Positions 43,873-52,437 of a DNA stretch of 64,000 bases are shown here, one piece after another. The notes below the pieces were generated by a model. It saw only the letters and a list, made by a program, of their open reading frames with translations, made no database searches and was not told the DNA's origin. The translations under genes and the position numbers were made by a program. Positions within the stretch are counted from its first letter, which is position 1. Each line of letters begins with the position of its first letter. Source of the DNA: Nostoc sp. ATCC 43529 (GTDB lineage Bacteria > Cyanobacteriota > Cyanobacteriia > Cyanobacteriales > Nostocaceae); contig LWTK01000084.1 in the NCBI GenBank assembly GCA_003326205.1, positions 186,001 through 250,000 on the forward strand. Direction: 5' to 3'.

Positions 43873-44751
43873 CTAAGATTGGCTGCGTGGATAACGTTCC
43901 ATTAATTCCCTGACTTGTTCTGCATGATATGAGCTTCTTGTCAATGGTGAAGAAACAACTTGTAAAAATCCTATTTCTTCGCCGAATGCCTTCCAAGCAG
44001 CAAATTGTTCTGGGTGGATAAATTCATCTACTTTCAGGTGTTTTTGACTGGGTTGGAGGTATTGACCAATTGTTAAAATGTCGCAATCTACAGTTCGTAA
44101 GTCTTGCATGACTTGGCGAATTTCGGTGTCAGTTTCACCGAGTCCAACCATGATACCGGATTTAGTGTAGGTGCTCTTAGAAAGTTGGCGAGTTCGCTGC
44201 AATAATTCTAATGTGCGATCGTAGTTCCCTTGGGGACGCACCCGACGATACAAGCGTGGAACGGTTTCCGTATTATGGTTTAATACCTCTGGCTGAGCTT
44301 GGAGAATCAACTCTAAAGCATCCCAATTACCGCACAAGTCAGGAATCAGTACTTCAATTGTAGTGTTGGGTGATATGGTACGAACTGCATTAATACACCC
44401 CACAAATTGAGATGCACCACCATCTGGCAAATCATCTCGATTTACAGAAGTGATTACCACATGATTAAGTTTCATACGCCGAACAGCTTCCGCTAGCCGT
44501 GCAGGTTCGGTGGGGTCTAGTGCTTTAGGTTTTTTCTCAAAATCGATATCGCAGTAGGGGCAAGCACGCGTACAAGCCGGCCCCATAATCAAAAACGTGG
44601 CAGTACCAGCGTTGAAGCATTCACCAATATTCGGACAGGACGCTTCCTCGCAAACTGTATTGAGGGCTAAATCCCGCAAAATGTCTTTAACGTTACCGAT
44701 GCGCTCACGCCCAGGTGCTTTCACCCGCAACCAGTCTGGTTTTACAGTCAC
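43873..44751 (-). CDS. lipA: Lipoyl synthase
   Basis: A 292-residue radical SAM enzyme that adds two sulfurs to protein-bound octanoyl groups. The auxiliary cluster motif CEEASCPNIGEC and the radical SAM cluster motif CTRACPYC are both present. The C-terminal SSYHAEQ carries the Ser that binds the auxiliary cluster. Length is standard. Cyanobacteria often carry two lipA copies; only one is in this window. lipB is not adjacent. Confidence 0.95.
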   Translation of the reverse strand: MTVKPDWLRVKAPGRERIGNVKDILRDLALNTVCEEASCPNIGECFNAGTATFLIMGPACTRACPYCDIDFEKKPKALDPTEPARLAEAVRRMKLNHVVITSVNRDDLPDGGASQFVGCINAVRTISPNTTIEVLIPDLCGNWDALELILQAQPEVLNHNTETVPRLYRRVRPQGNYDRTLELLQRTRQLSKSTYTKSGIMVGLGETDTEIRQVMQDLRTVDCDILTIGQYLQPSQKHLKVDEFIHPEQFAAWKAFGEEIGFLQVVSSPLTRSSYHAEQVRELMERYPRSQS

Positions 44752-44887
44752 AATCCGCTTTTACCACTAAAGTTATACAAATTTTATGGTAGCAAGCAAA
44801 GCCTTTGGTGAAGCGATCGTATATAGATGTAATTTTGTCATTTGGCACAGCTTGTGATATTTTGGATTTATAATGCCATTTTTATGG

Positions 44888-44961
44888 CGGGATGTAGCGC
44901 AGCTTGGTAGCGCACTTCGTTCGGGACGAAGGGGCCGCTGGTTCGAATCCAGTCATCCCGA
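44888..44961 (+). tRNA. tRNA-Pro (anticodon CGG)
   Basis: A 74-base cloverleaf: acceptor CGGGATG with CATCCCG, D arm GCGCAGCTTGGTAGCGC, anticodon stem CTTCG with CGAAG around TTCGGGA (anticodon CGG), and T arm CTGG-TTCGAAT-CCAG. Discriminator A at 44961. CCA is not encoded. Confidence 0.96.
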
Positions 44962-45115
44962 TTTATGTTGTACATTCGCAAATTATCTGTCGCAATTTGC
45001 GAATGTATAGCTTGATTAATTTGAATGCTATAATAGCAAAGGGGATGCACTAAAAATTTCCCTGAGATTACAAGATTTGAATGTAAACAAATTTCAAATC
45101 TGTGAATAAATAGCT

Positions 45116-45200
45116 GGAGAGGTGTCCGAGCGGTTCATGGTGACGCACTCGAAATGCGTTTTGGGGAAACTCAACGGGGGTTCGAATCCCCCCCTCTCCG
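45116..45200 (+). tRNA. tRNA-Ser (anticodon CGA)
   Basis: An 85-base class II tRNA: acceptor GGAGAGG with CCTCTCC, anticodon stem ACGCA with TGCGT around CTCGAAA (anticodon CGA), a long variable arm (TTGGGGAAACTCAA) and T arm with GTTCGAATC. Discriminator G. CCA is not encoded. Confidence 0.96.
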
Positions 45201-45401
45201 TTAACAACATAGTTTTAGAACTCATACTAGAAGTCAGAAGTCTCGGTTCTGACTCTACTAATTACCAGATGTATTGCACCCAAGCTAGAACGATTATACT
45301 TCAGTAACTACTTAGCTTCATATTTGCTATAAAACACTAAAATATACATCGCGAACACAGATTTTTAGGATAAACTAATGCCATTGTGTGAGGAGTGAAC
45401 G

Positions 45402-46574
45402 ATGGCGAATACAAGCTTGGGGCGAGCAGTTTCATTCGCTTTTGTTGGTGTATGTTTTTATCTAGGCATTGGTGCAGGAGTTGTGATTCGACTGGGGCAA
45501 TCACAGCGAACAAATGCTGCTACTACACCTGCTGAATCTGGTTTGTTACCATTAACTATACCTGAATCTACGCAACCAACATCAAAAAAACAAACCTTTG
45601 CAAGCACTATTACCATTAAAGCTGTTGGAGATATTATTCCTGGTACTAATTTTCCTAACTACAGATTACCCCGCTTTCGAGATCAACTTTTACCAAAATC
45701 AGTGAGAACCCACTTGCAAGGATCTGATATCTTGTTTGGTAACTTTGAAAGTAGTTTAACTAATTATCCATACACTACTAAAGATATTAATCGAGCACAA
45801 GTTTTTGCATTTCGCTCCCCACCTGCATATGCTCAGCTATTTGCTAAAGCTGGTTTTAATGTATTCAATATGGCGAATAACCATGCAATGGATTTTGGCT
45901 TGGTAGGGTTCAAAGATACAAGGAAGAATCTTGAGGCTTCTGGCATTGCTACATTAGGTCATAAAAATCAAATTCTCTATCTAAAAGCTAACAATATTCC
46001 TGTAGGAATGATTGGTTTTTCTCCTTATGAAATGTATAATTCCATCCATAATTTAGCAGCAGCTCAAAAACTAGTAGCAGAAGCCAAAAAGAATGCCAAC
46101 ATTGTAATAGTATCAATGCACGCTGGAGCAGAAGGAACGGAGGCATTACATGTTAAGAACCAGACAGAGTTTTTTTATGGAGAAAACCGAGGTAATTCAA
46201 TCAATTTTGCCAGAAAAATGATTGATGCAGGAGCAGACTTAGTACTGGGACATGGTCCTCACGTTCCGAGAGCAATGGAAATTTATAAGAATAAAATCAT
46301 CGCTTATTCTTTAGGAAATTTTTTGGGATATCGGACTTTATCTACAAATGCTCAAGCTGGTGACTCCCTAATTTTAGAAGTCAAACTCAATTCATCTGGA
46401 AATTTGGTATCAAGTAAAATTATTCCTATTCGCATGGATAAGCAGGGAATTCCTCAAGTAGATCGGCATTTTCGGACTGTGAAACTTATGCGTTACTTGA
46501 ATCATAAAGCTTTTCCAAAGAATCCGGTGAACATTAATAATAAAGGGGAAATTGTTCTCAAAAATAAATCGTAA
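45402..46574 (+). CDS. CapA-family (poly-gamma-glutamate capsule type) protein
   Basis: A 390-residue protein. An N-terminal membrane anchor (about 10-31) and a Thr/Pro-rich linker precede a CapA/PgsA metallophosphatase-like domain. Its motifs are AVGDIIPGT (about 74), LFGNFESSL, NMANNHAMDFG, VSMHAGAEGTE, GAGADLVLGHGPHV (as DAGADLVLGHGPHV) and AYSLGNFLGY. Members are tied to poly-gamma-glutamate export in Bacillus, but many cyanobacterial copies have no known role. GGAG lies eight bases before the ATG. The other pgs genes are absent. Confidence 0.87.
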   Translation: MANTSLGRAVSFAFVGVCFYLGIGAGVVIRLGQSQRTNAATTPAESGLLPLTIPESTQPTSKKQTFASTITIKAVGDIIPGTNFPNYRLPRFRDQLLPKSVRTHLQGSDILFGNFESSLTNYPYTTKDINRAQVFAFRSPPAYAQLFAKAGFNVFNMANNHAMDFGLVGFKDTRKNLEASGIATLGHKNQILYLKANNIPVGMIGFSPYEMYNSIHNLAAAQKLVAEAKKNANIVIVSMHAGAEGTEALHVKNQTEFFYGENRGNSINFARKMIDAGADLVLGHGPHVPRAMEIYKNKIIAYSLGNFLGYRTLSTNAQAGDSLILEVKLNSSGNLVSSKIIPIRMDKQGIPQVDRHFRTVKLMRYLNHKAFPKNPVNINNKGEIVLKNKS

Positions 46575-46733
46575 CGATCACCCCTGCATTCACCGAATTC
46601 TAGATTTTAAATTTTGGATTGTTCATTCAAAACTTAAAATCTAAAGTTGGGCATGGGGCTGTTGAATGTTGAGTGAGAAGTTAACAGTGAAGAGTTATTT
46701 TCTTTGTCCCCCTTTTCTCATATCATCACTAGC

Positions 46734-47297
46734 TTAACTGACTTCTTGTCGCCCATATTTCAGGACAGTTGACATCCAAACTAACTCATCCATAAACTTT
46801 GACATGCGGCGAATGTAGGTTGGTTTGTCAATTAAATTGCCTGATTCATCAAATAGTTTCTCAACGTTGCTAAAGTTGAGGTCATAGAAAATAGTTACTA
46901 AGCCTAACTCCCGCATCACGGGTAAAAGATTTTGGATTACTCTTGTACCACCAAAGGAACCTGCTGAAACGCCACACAAGCCAACGGCTTTATGAATGTA
47001 TTCTTTGAGGCAGGTGTCAAGTACATGTTTGAGCAAACCAGGATAACCGTGGTTATATTCTGGTGCAACGATGATTAATCCATCTGCTCGTTCCATAGTT
47101 GCAGAAAACTGAGGGTCTTTAATTGATTCCCCTGCATCATCTGTAGCGATCGCCATTTTTCTGATATCGATCAGTTCGGTTTCTAGGCGATCGCGTGCTG
47201 CAACCTGCTCGACAATAAATTTAGCAACGTGTTCGCTTTGGCGACCTTGACGAGGAGTACCAAGAATTACTGGAATAAATAGGGATGAATCTAGCAT
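46734..47297 (-). CDS. NADPH-dependent FMN reductase family protein
   Basis: A 187-residue flavodoxin-fold protein. The flavin phosphate loop is near GTPRQGRQSEHVAKF, and the family motif APEYNHGYPGLLKH follows, then GVSAGSFGGTRVIQNL. It probably reduces a quinone, azo compound or free flavin with NAD(P)H; the substrate is not shown. Directly upstream on the same strand lies a collapsed short-chain dehydrogenase relic, so the two were probably once co-transcribed. Confidence 0.88.
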   Translation of the reverse strand: MLDSSLFIPVILGTPRQGRQSEHVAKFIVEQVAARDRLETELIDIRKMAIATDDAGESIKDPQFSATMERADGLIIVAPEYNHGYPGLLKHVLDTCLKEYIHKAVGLCGVSAGSFGGTRVIQNLLPVMRELGLVTIFYDLNFSNVEKLFDESGNLIDKPTYIRRMSKFMDELVWMSTVLKYGRQEVS

Positions 47298-47310
47298 AGT
47301 TTTTTAATCT

Positions 47311-47418
47311 CTACTGTTCTTGATAATTCCAAAGTAATCCACCATCCACAAAGAAGGTACTACTACCTTGGCTACTACCAGTAACTAAGGTGACTTTACC
47401 TTCTAATTTTATAAACTT
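47311..47418 (-). pseudogene. Short-chain dehydrogenase (SDR) relic with internal deletion
   Basis: On the minus strand an open stretch reads KLEGKVTLVTGSSQG, the start of an SDR cofactor loop. It then jumps to STFFVDGGLLWNYQEQ and a stop, which is an SDR C-terminus. Some 200 central codons are missing. GGTAGTAG occurs on both sides of the junction, so slippage or recombination at short direct repeats probably made the deletion. No start codon precedes it; an in-frame TAA lies at 47419-47421. It ends 13 bases before the flavin reductase gene. Confidence 0.75.
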
Positions 47419-47454
47419 TTACCTCTGACTTATTGTTGAGTTTTTGGTTAGACT

Positions 47455-47985
47455 TTAGGAACTCAAATTGGCAGCGCCAAAAGTAGCATTGAACTTGCGA
47501 CACCAAATAGCGACAGATTTATAGTCTGCTAAATTGATGTTTTGAGGAATGGAATAAGCTTGAGCGCCACTATATTTTTGTAAAGGAGCAATAACTATAT
47601 AGTCTCCCTTGTTTAAAGGATAGGATGGTGGCTTAGTTGAATTGATGACGTTATCTGAACGATGCAAAATTACTACCAAATCTGGCCCCATTTCAGAGGT
47701 TTTAAATGATTGGTCAAGTTCTAAAGATGATTTTCCATCTTTGTTAGTAATACGGACTGTTCCTTGAGTTTTATGTTCTCCAGAAACAAATGTGCCTGAC
47801 TTGATAGGAGTTGAATTTTGAGATTGTGGTGATTGCGCTAAAGGCTTGGTCTGATTTGAAGATGCTCCAACAGATGAACTCACAGCCTCAGGAGTTTGAT
47901 TAGGCTGTTTATCTGATACTTCTGCGGTACAGCTAGCTATGACAACAGAAAACAAACTTAGAATTAACAAATGTTTTATTTTCAT
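47455..47985 (-). CDS. DM13-domain lipoprotein
   Basis: A 176-residue lipoprotein with lipobox IASC (Cys19), then a Ser/Gln/Pro-rich linker (20-62) and a DM13 domain (about 63-172). Domain motifs: SGTFVSGEHKTQGTVRI, GPDLVVILHRS and the end segment YKSVAIWCRKFNATFGAA with the conserved Cys. DM13 domains are proposed to work in electron transfer or redox reactions through that Cys. No redox partner is adjacent apart from the flavin reductase further along the strand. Confidence 0.88.
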   Translation of the reverse strand: MKIKHLLILSLFSVVIASCTAEVSDKQPNQTPEAVSSSVGASSNQTKPLAQSPQSQNSTPIKSGTFVSGEHKTQGTVRITNKDGKSSLELDQSFKTSEMGPDLVVILHRSDNVINSTKPPSYPLNKGDYIVIAPLQKYSGAQAYSIPQNINLADYKSVAIWCRKFNATFGAANLSS

Positions 47986-48440
47986 GACTTCAATTCACAA
48001 TACATCAATCAGTAATATAGCTTTTGGCTTTAGCGTTCAACCTATTATTACTTGAACAATTAATTCAAAAATTATAGAAGTATAAGGAGTAATATTTAGA
48101 AAGCTGATATTTTATTGAGAAATGTTTTAGGAATTTCTCAGCAAAATTTAAATTATTAAAATTTGAGTAATTTAGACGGCGAAGCCTTGAGGTAAAGCTG
48201 GCGGTGGTAAATAAAATTACTATTTTTTAATACCCACTACTTAATATCCCAGCCCTAGATGGTGATGTTGATATTTAGTCATACAAATGGGATTTTTGAG
48301 TGCGTAGGCGTAGCTCGTCGTTAGCGCCACAATTAGCTAAGTTTATACATGCTCTCAATCACTGCCCTTATTGCTCTCCATTTCCCCCACTGGTCATTCC
48401 CCAAAATTGCTAGAGTGAAGAAAATTATGAGGACGCAAAT
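47986..48440. other. Divergent 455-base spacer
   Basis: AT-rich, with short GCGAAGCC/GTAGCTCGTCGTTAGCGCC repeat fragments. It should hold promoters for the two divergent genes; none is clear. Confidence 0.5.
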
Positions 48441-49925
48441 ATGACTGACAAAAATCGTTCTCAATGGGACTTAGGCAGGTTTATCGAAACCCTGACTTAC
48501 TTTGAGGTAATTCCTTTCCTTAACTGGGTACAGCAATTAATCCAAGGCCGTCCTCAGGATAATCAAGATAGACCCAATGGAGGAAGAAATGTGGGTGTAA
48601 TATTAGTAGCAGGTGCCACAGGTGGTGTAGGTAAACGGGTGGTAAAGCGATCGCTCGAACGCGGTTATAAAGTTCGCGCATTGGTGAGAGATATTGACAA
48701 AGCGCGATCGATTCTTGGTAATGATGTTGACTTAGTAGTTGCAGATATCACTAAACCAGAAAGCTTAACTCCTGTAGTTATGGCTAATATTGAAGCTGTA
48801 ATTTGTTGCACGGCAGTGCGCGTACAACCAGTAGAGGGAGACACAGCAGATAGAGCAAAATACTATCAGGGTGTGAAATTTTACCAGCCAGAAATTGTTG
48901 GTGACACTCCAGAAAATGTCGAATATCAAGGTGTCAAAAACTTAGTCCAAGCGGCAGCAAAATATCTACCCCAAGCAAACGAAAAACTAATATTTGATTT
49001 TACAAAACCATCAGCAGAATTAAAAGATGTTTGGGGAGCGCTGGATGATGTCGTGATGGGTGGTGTGAGTGCTAGTAATATGCAATTAGTGGAAAATACA
49101 GCTTTATTTGCTGGCAATGTTTCCACTGCGAACTCTGGCGGATTTGCTTCTGTAAGAACTAAGAATTTCGATCCAGCATTTAACTTATCTGGTTACGAAG
49201 GTGTGAAATTGCGCGTCAAAGGTGACGGTCAGCGTTATAAAATATTTCTCCGAACAGATACAAAATGGGATGGCATTGGCTATAGCTATTCTTTCGATAC
49301 TGTAGCTAATACCTGGGTAGATATTCACGTTCCTTTTAAAGATTTGGTTCCTGTATTTCGGGCAAAAGTTGTTAAGGATGCACCGCCAATTGAACAGAGT
49401 AGAATTTGTTCATTCCAACTGATGTTGAGCAAATTTGAATATGATGGTGCTTTAAATCCTAAATTTTCTCCAGGTGGTTTTAGTTTTCAATTGGAATCAA
49501 TTAAAGCTTACGGCGGCAAAAAATTTCCCCAGTTTATCCTTGTCAGTTCAGCAGGCGTAACTCGTCCTGGACGTCCTGGCATTAATTTAGATGAAGAACC
49601 TCCAGCAGTAAGATTAAATGACCAATTGGGAGGAATTTTAACTTGGAAATTGAAAGGAGAAGATAGTTTAAGAACAAGTGGAATTCCTTATACAATTATT
49701 CGACCTTGTGCTTTAACTGAGGAAGCAGGGGGCAAGGAATTAATATTTGAGCAAGGCGATAATATTAAAGGCAAAATTAGCCGTGAAGATGTCGCAGAAG
49801 TTTGCGTACAAGTGCTAAAAGTAGCAAAGGCATGTAATGTCACATTTGAAGTGAAAGAGGGAGACAATACTGTTAACTCTATAGATTGGCAGAGGTTATT
49901 TTCTAACTTAGAACAGGATAAATAA
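48441..49925 (+). CDS. NAD(P)-binding SDR-like protein with an inserted CIA30 domain
   Basis: A 494-residue fusion. An atypical SDR Rossmann domain begins at VAGATGGVGKR (56-66). It is interrupted by a CIA30 domain (about 183-355: FDFTKPSAELKDVWGALDDVVMGGVS...), and resumes with FILVSSAGVTRPGRPG, SGIPYTIIRPCAL and ISREDVAEVCV. CIA30 domains in mitochondria assist complex I assembly, and related cyanobacterial and plastid proteins suggest a photosynthetic-membrane assembly role. That role is an inference here. No membrane segment is visible. A TTGCTAGAGTGAAG stretch precedes the ATG at 48441. Confidence 0.87.
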   Translation: MTDKNRSQWDLGRFIETLTYFEVIPFLNWVQQLIQGRPQDNQDRPNGGRNVGVILVAGATGGVGKRVVKRSLERGYKVRALVRDIDKARSILGNDVDLVVADITKPESLTPVVMANIEAVICCTAVRVQPVEGDTADRAKYYQGVKFYQPEIVGDTPENVEYQGVKNLVQAAAKYLPQANEKLIFDFTKPSAELKDVWGALDDVVMGGVSASNMQLVENTALFAGNVSTANSGGFASVRTKNFDPAFNLSGYEGVKLRVKGDGQRYKIFLRTDTKWDGIGYSYSFDTVANTWVDIHVPFKDLVPVFRAKVVKDAPPIEQSRICSFQLMLSKFEYDGALNPKFSPGGFSFQLESIKAYGGKKFPQFILVSSAGVTRPGRPGINLDEEPPAVRLNDQLGGILTWKLKGEDSLRTSGIPYTIIRPCALTEEAGGKELIFEQGDNIKGKISREDVAEVCVQVLKVAKACNVTFEVKEGDNTVNSIDWQRLFSNLEQDK

Positions 49926-50065
49926 GGAGTCAGAATTCAGAATTCAGAATTCAGTAATTTTTATAATGTGGTAATGCTGAGTGTTTGCTCCAAGCCTGAG
50001 AACTTTATTGGAACCTCTGACTTTAGGCATGAGCATATTCCGAATTCTGAATTCTGAATTCTCAG
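49926..50065. mobile_element. 140-bp element with triple AGAATTC inverted ends
   Basis: Three AGAATTC units at 49932-49952 are the exact complement of three GAATTCT units at 50042-50062, giving 21-bp perfect arms. GGAGTC flanks the left arm. It is related to the element at 34610-34757. Confidence 0.65.
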
Positions 50066-50092
50066 TTATTAAGAACAGTGCAAGATATTAAT

Positions 50093-50440
50093 ATGAATAA
50101 AATCAAGGTGCTAATACTTGCTGGTATTTTAGGAGTAATTATCTGGGGTGGGTTCTTTTCAAACACTGCTTCATCGCAGCAAATCGAGTCGCGTCTAAAC
50201 AACTTGGAAGCGGACTTTAATCGTGTTGAGTCGCGGTTAAACCAGCTAGAATCTCAAATAAATCGAGGTGGGCGATCGCCATCTCCAAGAACAACACTTA
50301 CTCCACGACAATCAACAGGTTCCGGACAGAGTTCATCACGACAAGATCCTATGTTCGATCGCCTTGCAACTTTAGTGATTGAATTGAAACAACAAGTCAA
50401 TAAACTAGAGGAGCGAGTATCTAAAATAGAATCACGCTAG
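50093..50440 (+). CDS. Small exported coiled-coil protein
   Basis: A 115-residue protein with an N-terminal hydrophobic segment (about 6-24) that could be a signal peptide or anchor. A heptad coiled coil (IESRLNNLEADFNRVESRLNQLESQ), a Ser/Pro/Thr-rich linker and a second coil (ELKQQVNKLEERVSKIES) follow. I do not recognise a named family. ATG 50093 is preferred over GTG 50078. It lies just after the AGAATTC element and is convergent with the permease gene. Confidence 0.65.
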   Translation: MNKIKVLILAGILGVIIWGGFFSNTASSQQIESRLNNLEADFNRVESRLNQLESQINRGGRSPSPRTTLTPRQSTGSGQSSSRQDPMFDRLATLVIELKQQVNKLEERVSKIESR

Positions 50441-50472
50441 GCTTTTGCAACCAAAAATAAAAAAAAATGGTA

Positions 50473-51045
50473 CTACGAAGATTTTTTATTATCTGAAACC
50501 ATTTGCGAGAGAATATATGCTGCAAAATCTAGCAGCTGATCCAGCAAAAAGCCAATAATACCAATGTAGAGTATTGCCTCGATTATGGCATCGATGTTAC
50601 CAGTTTTATAACTATCCCAAAGAAAAAAGCCTAATCCTTTTGGGACTGTCAACATTTCTGTGGCAATTACTGTAAACCAGGCTACCCAAATCCCAACTTT
50701 CAGAGCATGAAATATATGAAATATAGCTACTCGAAAGTTCTTATTTTGTCTATGAAAATGTTGCAGACCTATTGCAGTATTAATGATTACTGTCCAGAGA
50801 GTTCCAAAAAAAACTACTACAATAGCAGCAGCTTCACTTTCTCTAAATACTAATAAAGTAATCGGTAGTAAAGCTATAGGGGGAATACTATGTGGTATCT
50901 GGAATATCCGCCTGAATAGCTGATAAACCATGCTATTCATACCAATAAAATATCCGATGAAACTACCCAATACAGCGGCTGGAATGTAACCAACAAATAA
51001 TCGTTGCAGGCTTGCTAAAAATTCTAAAAACATGTTATTTTCCAT
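50473..51045 (-). CDS. ABC transporter permease, NitT/TauT type, probably truncated
   Basis: A 190-residue inner-membrane permease with several hydrophobic helices. PITLLVFRESEAAAIVVVFFGTLWTVIINTAIG and the EAA-loop end TEMLTVPKGLGFFLWDS resemble NrtB/SsuC-like proteins. These usually have about 250-280 residues. Here the first helices are short, and the stretch after FRVAIFHIF lacks most of the PxALPxIxxGLR EAA segment. No substrate-binding protein or ATPase gene lies within several kb. It may be a decaying gene or use shared subunits. The substrate is unknown. Confidence 0.7.
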   Translation of the reverse strand: MENNMFLEFLASLQRLFVGYIPAAVLGSFIGYFIGMNSMVYQLFRRIFQIPHSIPPIALLPITLLVFRESEAAAIVVVFFGTLWTVIINTAIGLQHFHRQNKNFRVAIFHIFHALKVGIWVAWFTVIATEMLTVPKGLGFFLWDSYKTGNIDAIIEAILYIGIIGFLLDQLLDFAAYILSQMVSDNKKSS

Positions 51046-51523
51046 GCCTCAGTTCTCATTGAGAACATGTAGGAAATACTGGGATAACAGCGCAAAGCAG
51101 CATGTCTGGCAAATCATTTACGGATGCTATAGAAAAGTGATTTTAATTGCACTTACTCTTTTTTGACTACAAAAGTTTTTATATCTTCTCCTCCTTAAGG
51201 GTTACTCAAACAAGTTTAGGTATTCTGACAATGAGATAGGAGTAGTACAAAGAAAAGGTAAAATTTGTTGGCTTTCCTAGAATTTATCATCAAAATAAAT
51301 CCTGATTAGTAAATTCAATACAATTTCTATAATTGGCTTGCTGGCGAACAACAAGATACCCGACTTTTTGAAAAGTCGGGTATCTGTGATTTTTATAAAT
51401 TGAATCAGATTAATATAGTTAAACTTGTAAGGGGCAATACAGATAATCAATAAAATAAGAAATATGAAGGATGAAATAATAAATAATATTTAACTTTCAT
51501 CCTTAATGCTCTGTAGTTTGGGA
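51046..51523. other. 478-base spacer with one long palindrome
   Basis: Apart from the palindrome at 51354-51385 the spacer is AT-rich and shows no gene. Confidence 0.5.
51354..51385. repeat. AGATnnCC(G/A)ACTT palindrome, copy 2
   Basis: AGATACCCGACTTTT and its exact 15-base complement around a two-base loop. Family of 25033-25065 and 61022-61054. Confidence 0.9.
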
Positions 51524-52099
51524 TTATTTTCCCATATTCCGCTTCATTTGCTCTAATTCGTCTTGTGTTTCCCAACGGCGGAACTTTTCTTCTAAGTCGT
51601 CAAAACTACTAGAATTGGTGCTAGTTTGATTCCACCAGCCATTAGTTTCCAAGCGTTGCTGGGTTTGGGCTTTGGCGCGGGCTGTTTGTGCTTCGGCGGC
51701 TTTGGCTTGCACCTCTTGTCGTCGCTGCTGAATTTTCCGCAGTAATTCTTGAGATTGGTTAATGCGTTCTTTCAGCCCTTGCATCTGTCCCCAGCGCTGA
51801 TTTCCTTCTCGTAACAAAGCTGCTTCTCGTTCGCTGGCCGCAGTTACCAAATCTTGTCTGCCAGCGTCTTTGGCTTTTTGAACGCGGATGTGCCAACGCT
51901 GGATTTCTTGAGCTGTAGCCAGAATATCGTCTTGCGATCGCTTCTCTTGTAATTGTAAATCTGCAATCAGCTTTAATGTATCTTCCTCTTGCTCGCGCAG
52001 CTGTTCTAGCAGCGCCTCTAACTCCAAATGTGGATTGTTACGCAAGAATTCTTCTAAACGGTTTTCTAGAAACCGACTCAAATCATCAAATAAACCCAC
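51524..52099 (-). CDS. TIGR04376-type coiled-coil protein (PspA-like)
   Basis: A 191-residue soluble protein that begins MGLFDDLSRFLENRLEEFLRNNP and continues as a long helical coiled coil rich in Glu, Gln, Arg and Lys (about 25-150). It ends in a FDDLEEKFRRWETQDEL segment. I recognise the N-terminus and ending as the cyanobacterial TIGR04376 family, which looks distantly like PspA/IM30 helices. Function is not established. It is flanked by large spacers. Confidence 0.78.
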   Translation of the reverse strand: MGLFDDLSRFLENRLEEFLRNNPHLELEALLEQLREQEEDTLKLIADLQLQEKRSQDDILATAQEIQRWHIRVQKAKDAGRQDLVTAASEREAALLREGNQRWGQMQGLKERINQSQELLRKIQQRRQEVQAKAAEAQTARAKAQTQQRLETNGWWNQTSTNSSSFDDLEEKFRRWETQDELEQMKRNMGK

Positions 52100-52437
52100 T
52101 ACCAGAACTCCAGAGTTCGCGTGTGTGACTATTTTATTGTAGTAATTATTATCGCAGCCCGAATGTAAATTTTAATAGTTTGCTTTATCAAGTAATTGAA
52201 ATTGCTGATAGAAAAGTTAAATTCCACAAAAACGCGCTAAATTTATGTCAAAAAAAGCACAATTTTCCTGACTCAATATCCGAACGTCAAAAATCTCAAT
52301 CGTTTTATGATAAATATATATAGTAATCATCTCGTTCATCTAAATCACAGTAAAATTGATTTATTTTCTAGGGTTAAGATTGGCAATAAAGCCTTTTGTA
52401 TGATTGAAGAAGATACAAAATTAGACAGAAAATTAAG
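52100..52437. other. 338-base spacer, nothing recognised
   Basis: AT-rich. No gene, tRNA or clear hairpin was seen. Confidence 0.5.

Noticed and set aside
45122..45307. Open frame over the tRNA-Ser gene
   Set aside because: The cloverleaf explains the sequence fully.
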